DNA of 34,510 bases from SHYQ01 sp041674525 (GTDB taxonomy: Bacteria; Chloroflexota; Dehalococcoidia; UBA2979): NCBI GenBank assembly GCA_041674525.1, contig JBAYVN010000018.1:1-34510 (forward strand). The letters are read 5' to 3'. The notes below the pieces were generated by a model. It saw only the letters and a list, made by a program, of their open reading frames with translations. It had not been told where the DNA came from and made no database searches. Positions 31,714 through 34,510 of this stretch are shown piece by piece. A program made the position numbers and the translations under genes. Every line of letters starts with the position of its first letter. The first letter of the stretch is position 1.

Positions 31714-32673
31714 CTACGGCACAAGCCCGTGCGAGCGCAGGTACTGGCTCATCTCGCGCACGCTGTTGTATGAGCGGTCGTCCGGGACGATGTAGCGATC
31801 GACGCCCAGGCGCTTGAGGATCGCGACGCCCTCGGGTTGCTTCGACATGTCGATGAATACGCTCTGCAGATCGGCCTTGAGCTCGGGCTGGAGGCGCGGA
31901 TCCACCACGATCGGGTTCCCCCCGTACGGCCCCCAGCGCTCGATGACGCGCACGCGAGCGGTCAACGCCGGCTCGCGGGCAGCGAGGTAGTCGAAGACCA
32001 CGCTGTCCACCGTGGCCCCCGCCACGACGCCGTCGCCCACCGCGACCACCGAGCGATCGTGAGCGTATGTGAAGATCGTCCGGCTGAAGAAGGTCGGCGG
32101 CGTCCACCCGCGCGTAGCGAGCTGGTACATCGGAACCAGCCGTCCGCTGTTCGACATGGGGTCGGTGAAGGCGAAGCTCGCCCCGCGCAGGTCCTCCAGG
32201 GACCGCGCCGCGGACTCCGCCGGTACGACGAGGTAGGAGTAGTACTCGGCGGCCCCGTTGATCTCCGGGGCGGCGCTCAGCTCCATCCCGAAGTCCTGGT
32301 GGCCCAGGACGTACGGGTAGGTGCAGACCATGGCGACCGGCACTGCCCCACTCCGCACGAGTTCGTTGATCTCGAAGTACGTCTTGCCCTGGATGAGCTC
32401 GACCGGACGGCCGAGTTGGGCCGCCGCGTACGCCCCGAGATCCTGGTACAGGGAGGAGGTCCGGCCGGGCGACAGCATCGGCGCGGCGGCGAGGCGGATC
32501 GCCCCGGCGGCCCGCGCGCCAGGGTCCTCGACCGTGCCTTCCACCCGCCCGAAGTCGATCGGGATGTGCCCGGAGGAGCATCCGGCGATCATGGCGCCGA
32601 GGAGGCCGGCGCCGATGCTCCCGATAGCCTGTCGGCGGCTGATCTTCCGCGATTCCCGGCTGGACGGTCGCAT
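31714..32673 (-). CDS. PhnD-like substrate-binding lipoprotein, probable sensor component
   Basis: 319 aa. N-terminus SRRQAIGSIGAGLLGAMIAGC: a twin-arginine-like leader with a lipobox, C32 lipidated. The rest is a PhnD/PF12974-type periplasmic-binding fold (LAAAPMLSPGRTSSLYQDL, VELIQGKTYFEINELV, VAMVCTYPYVLG, YYSYLVVPAESA, LRGASFAFTDPMSNSGRLVP, GDGVVAGATVDSVVFDYL). No ABC permease or ATPase gene is near; instead the kinase and regulator follow directly. Known parallels are AioX-AioS-AioR and ArxX-S-R for arsenic, and the fused PhnD-like sensor domain of TtrS for tetrathionate. C117 in MVCTYPYV is the only other cysteine-bearing loop noted. GGGGAG precedes ATG 32673. Confidence 0.88.
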   Translation of the reverse strand: MRPSSRESRKISRRQAIGSIGAGLLGAMIAGCSSGHIPIDFGRVEGTVEDPGARAAGAIRLAAAPMLSPGRTSSLYQDLGAYAAAQLGRPVELIQGKTYFEINELVRSGAVPVAMVCTYPYVLGHQDFGMELSAAPEINGAAEYYSYLVVPAESAARSLEDLRGASFAFTDPMSNSGRLVPMYQLATRGWTPPTFFSRTIFTYAHDRSVVAVGDGVVAGATVDSVVFDYLAAREPALTARVRVIERWGPYGGNPIVVDPRLQPELKADLQSVFIDMSKQPEGVAILKRLGVDRYIVPDDRSYNSVREMSQYLRSHGLVP

Positions 32674-32909
32674 TGCCGCTCTCCCCGGGGGGAATGGCGA
32701 GCCGAAATCGTTGACACCTCCATGTAAACAGGGAACCGCGCGATCGGAATCCGCAATTTCGCGGGCTCAGGTGCGAAGAAGCGCAGTGCGGCATCCGCCA
32801 CACACGAGCGGCGGGGAAGCGCATTTCGGGGGCGCCGGCGCGTATGCGGACCGCGAACCGGTGGCGCGGGGGCCGGAGTGCCCCAAATCGCCGCGGCACC
32901 GGGTGGCGT

Positions 32910-34115
32910 CTAACGGCTGCGCGGCAGCCCGAGGCCTCGCTGCGCGACCTGGTCACGCATGATCTGCGTGCTGCCGTGGTTGATCCCGGACTGGAACGCA
33001 CCCAGCACGTTGTGCGCGTACAGGCCGCTCTCGATGGCGTCTTCGGCGCCGTTGAGGAGCTGGCAGTACGGACCGAGGAGCTGGGCGATCGTCTCCGTGG
33101 TCTTCACGCCGTGCTCCGGTGACCACACCTTCTCGGCGCTGCCCTCGTACGTGAACTTCCCGTTGTGCTCCACGATCGACATGCTGCGCAGCGTCATCAG
33201 GCGGCAGACCTGCGCCTCCGTCCACACCTCGGCGATGCGGTCCCGGGCGGAGGGGTCGTTCTTGATGTGCTCGGCCGTGACGCCGTTGGCCGGGTCCTTG
33301 AGCCAGTTCACGAGGTCTTCGTCGCGCTCCACCGAGCGGAGGTAGCGCGAGGCGCCGACGCGGTCGAGGTTCAGCCCCATCGCGCTCAGGTTCCAGCCGT
33401 TGTGCTCCTCGCCCAGCAGGCAGGAGGCGGGCACCCGAACATCCTCGAAGAACGTCTCGTTCGTCCGGTTCTCGCCGTACGTGGTGCCGCGAGGCGCCCG
33501 CGGCTCGTTCTGGATCGTCCACAGCGGACGCACCGTGATGCCCGGCGTGTCCATGGGGATCAGGAAGATCGAGATCCCGGCGTTGCGCTTCGACTCGGGA
33601 TCCGTACGCGCCATGAGGTAGATGTGCGTGGCGCGGTGCGCGCCCGTGGTGTACATCTTCTGGCCGTTGATGACGTAGTCGTCGCCGTCCTTCGTCGCGC
33701 GGCATTGCAGGCCCGCGAGGTCCGCGCCGCCCGAGGGCTCCGTGAAGCCGAGGCAGAACGACAGCTCGCCGCTGATGAGCTTCGGGATGAAGTAGTCCTT
33801 CTGCTCCTGCGTGCCCCCCGCGAGGATCGTGGGAGCGCCGCTGCCGCCACCGCCGACGCTGAAGCCGACGCGTGCGAATTCCTCCTCGACGATGTACTGG
33901 TCAAGGCGGTTTCCGCCCTGACCGCCGTACTGCTTCGGCCACGAGATCGCGCGCCAGCCGTTGTCGCGGATCTTGTCGTACACCGCGCGTGCCTTCGGCC
34001 CGCGGCTGCCGAGCTCGTCCTGCTCCTCGGCGACTTCGTCGGTGATCTCGCGCGCGATGAAGTCCTGGATCTTCTGCTGGAGGGCCCGCTGGGCCGGTGT
34101 GTACGCGAATTCCAT
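32910..34115 (-). CDS. Acyl-CoA dehydrogenase (FadE-type flavoprotein)
   Basis: 401 aa FAD enzyme oxidising an acyl-CoA to the enoyl-CoA. The domain order is standard: helical N-terminus (MEFAYTPAQRALQQKIQDFI), FAD-contacting FCLGFTEPSGGADLAG, the GQKMYTTGAHRATHIYLMART beta-domain segment, and the C-terminal INHGSTQIMRDQVAQRGLGLPR flavin motif. In that last motif the usual YEGT or GGTSEI is NHGSTQI, so the catalytic base is not the Glu of medium-chain enzymes and may sit elsewhere; I could not assign it. GGAGG lies 6 bases before ATG 34115. The gene stands alone, with the shared motif about 100 bases upstream linking it to the other acyl-CoA genes. Confidence 0.93.
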   Translation of the reverse strand: MEFAYTPAQRALQQKIQDFIAREITDEVAEEQDELGSRGPKARAVYDKIRDNGWRAISWPKQYGGQGGNRLDQYIVEEEFARVGFSVGGGGSGAPTILAGGTQEQKDYFIPKLISGELSFCLGFTEPSGGADLAGLQCRATKDGDDYVINGQKMYTTGAHRATHIYLMARTDPESKRNAGISIFLIPMDTPGITVRPLWTIQNEPRAPRGTTYGENRTNETFFEDVRVPASCLLGEEHNGWNLSAMGLNLDRVGASRYLRSVERDEDLVNWLKDPANGVTAEHIKNDPSARDRIAEVWTEAQVCRLMTLRSMSIVEHNGKFTYEGSAEKVWSPEHGVKTTETIAQLLGPYCQLLNGAEDAIESGLYAHNVLGAFQSGINHGSTQIMRDQVAQRGLGLPRSR

Positions 34116-34211
34116 CTCATCCCTCCCCGGGGCGACCTCGCCAGCGCGAGGCCATCTGTCGGTCGTCGACCGCCGGCCGCCGCATTCGACTTCGGGGGCC
34201 AGCGTGAATGA

Positions 34212-34225
34212 TAACGGATGGTATA
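34212..34225 (-). promoter_or_regulatory. Shared 14-bp motif, site 3 (before the acyl-CoA dehydrogenase)
   Basis: On the minus strand TATACCATCCGTTA, 97 bases upstream of ATG 34115, matches the 7222 site at 12 of 14 positions. The region is otherwise GC-rich, so this AT-rich stretch stands out. Confidence 0.4.
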
Positions 34226-34265
34226 CGCCGGCCCACTCCCGATCGCAATCCGGTCCGGGTGCCCC

Positions 34266-34442
34266 TCAGTGGTGGTGCGTGCGCCGGACGGAGCCCGGGT
34301 CGGCGCGCCGCCGAGGACTGCGCTGGGACATCGATGTCCGCGATCGGCGGCGCGAGCTGCGCCCGCCGGTGACGTCGGGGAGCCGCATCAGCGGGTTGAC
34401 CATCGTGGTCTTCCCCGCGCCGCCGGGTCCCACGATCTCCAC
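34266..34442 (-). pseudogene. Decayed P-loop kinase fragment
   Basis: The minus strand encodes VEIVGPGGAGKTTMVNPLMR (from GTG 34442), a clear Walker A of the type found in thymidylate-kinase-like or polysaccharide-locus phosphotransferases. After LPDVTGG the frame turns into Arg/Ser-rich nonsense and stops at 34266. In the next frame a plausible continuation (AQLAPPIADIDVP) follows, suggesting a frameshift. The whole fragment is far shorter than a kinase. Upstream the frame is closed by a stop near the window edge. Could also be a chance P-loop, but the fit to the family start is good. Confidence 0.4.
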
Positions 34443-34510
34443 CGTCTCCTCGACTTCTCTTGCCGAGCGGTACGCAGCGGGATCGCGCGCCTCGGAGCGC
34501 CATCACCGGC

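Noticed and set aside
31706..33001. Upstream extension of the histidine kinase frame
   Set aside because: It overlaps the whole PhnD-like gene in another frame and is Arg/Gly-rich. The kinase start at 31705 has a ribosome site and a normal first membrane helix.
1..34510. CRISPR arrays, tRNA or rRNA genes, insertion sequences, prophage
   Set aside because: No regularly spaced repeats, no tRNA-like TPsiC and acceptor patterns, no transposase or phage proteins were seen by eye; a tRNAscan or Infernal run was not possible.

Overview
This is a 34.5 kb, very GC-rich window. About 23 protein-coding genes are visible, roughly half on each strand. No rRNA, tRNA, CRISPR array or insertion sequence was recognised. 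Frequent GTG starts, good Shine-Dalgarno sites and Tat-type leaders point to a free-living bacterium. Family III CoA-transferases, a thiolase-like/DUF35 pair, acyl-CoA dehydrogenase, Lhr helicase and a complex iron-sulfur molybdoenzyme together resemble Chloroflexota (Dehalococcoidia or Thermomicrobia type). That placement is an inference from gene content, not something the sequence proves.

Layout. 1-888 (minus) is the N-terminal part of cydA, the quinol oxidase of aerobic or microaerobic respiration. 1481-2946 (plus) holds a secreted polysaccharide deacetylase and a small cytochrome c lipoprotein. 7165-2974 (minus) is a probable four-gene acyl-CoA operon: Cys-less thiolase-like protein, DUF35 Zn-ribbon/OB protein, and two tandem CaiB/BaiF CoA-transferases. 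7431-12966 (plus) carries a zinc-less MDR oxidoreductase, an MgtC/DUF4010 membrane protein and two paralogous MFS carriers. 13202-16293 (plus) holds a SIMPL-domain protein, a degenerate secretion-ATPase-like P-loop protein, a USP-like membrane protein and a coupled uracil-DNA glycosylase-family gene. 17217-16771 (minus) is a zinc-ribbon membrane protein, and 17417-21721 (plus) is a full-length Lhr helicase. 22575-21751 (minus) is a HpcH/HpaI aldolase.

The most interesting part is 22819-32673, all on the minus strand. Reading in gene order: a PhnD-like lipoprotein, a HAMP histidine kinase and a NarL-type response regulator form a compact three-gene sensor unit. A 301-base regulatory region follows, with tandem hairpins, a CRP/FNR-like palindrome and a large stem-loop. 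Next come a four-cluster ferredoxin-like subunit, an NrfD-type membrane subunit and a Tat-exported Mo/W-bisPGD catalytic subunit. After a 13-bp intercistronic hairpin come an FmdE-family protein and a MobB-FmdE-zinc-ribbon fusion. I read this as an extracytoplasmic respiratory oxidoreductase (sulfur oxyanion or arsenic type are the leading guesses) with its own substrate sensor and its own cofactor-maturation proteins.

The right end holds an acyl-CoA dehydrogenase and a decayed P-loop kinase fragment. A 14-bp near-palindromic motif (TATAACATGCGTTA type) recurs at four intergenic places. Three of these lie just upstream of the thiolase-like operon, the second MFS gene and the acyl-CoA dehydrogenase, suggesting one regulator links these acyl-CoA and transport genes.
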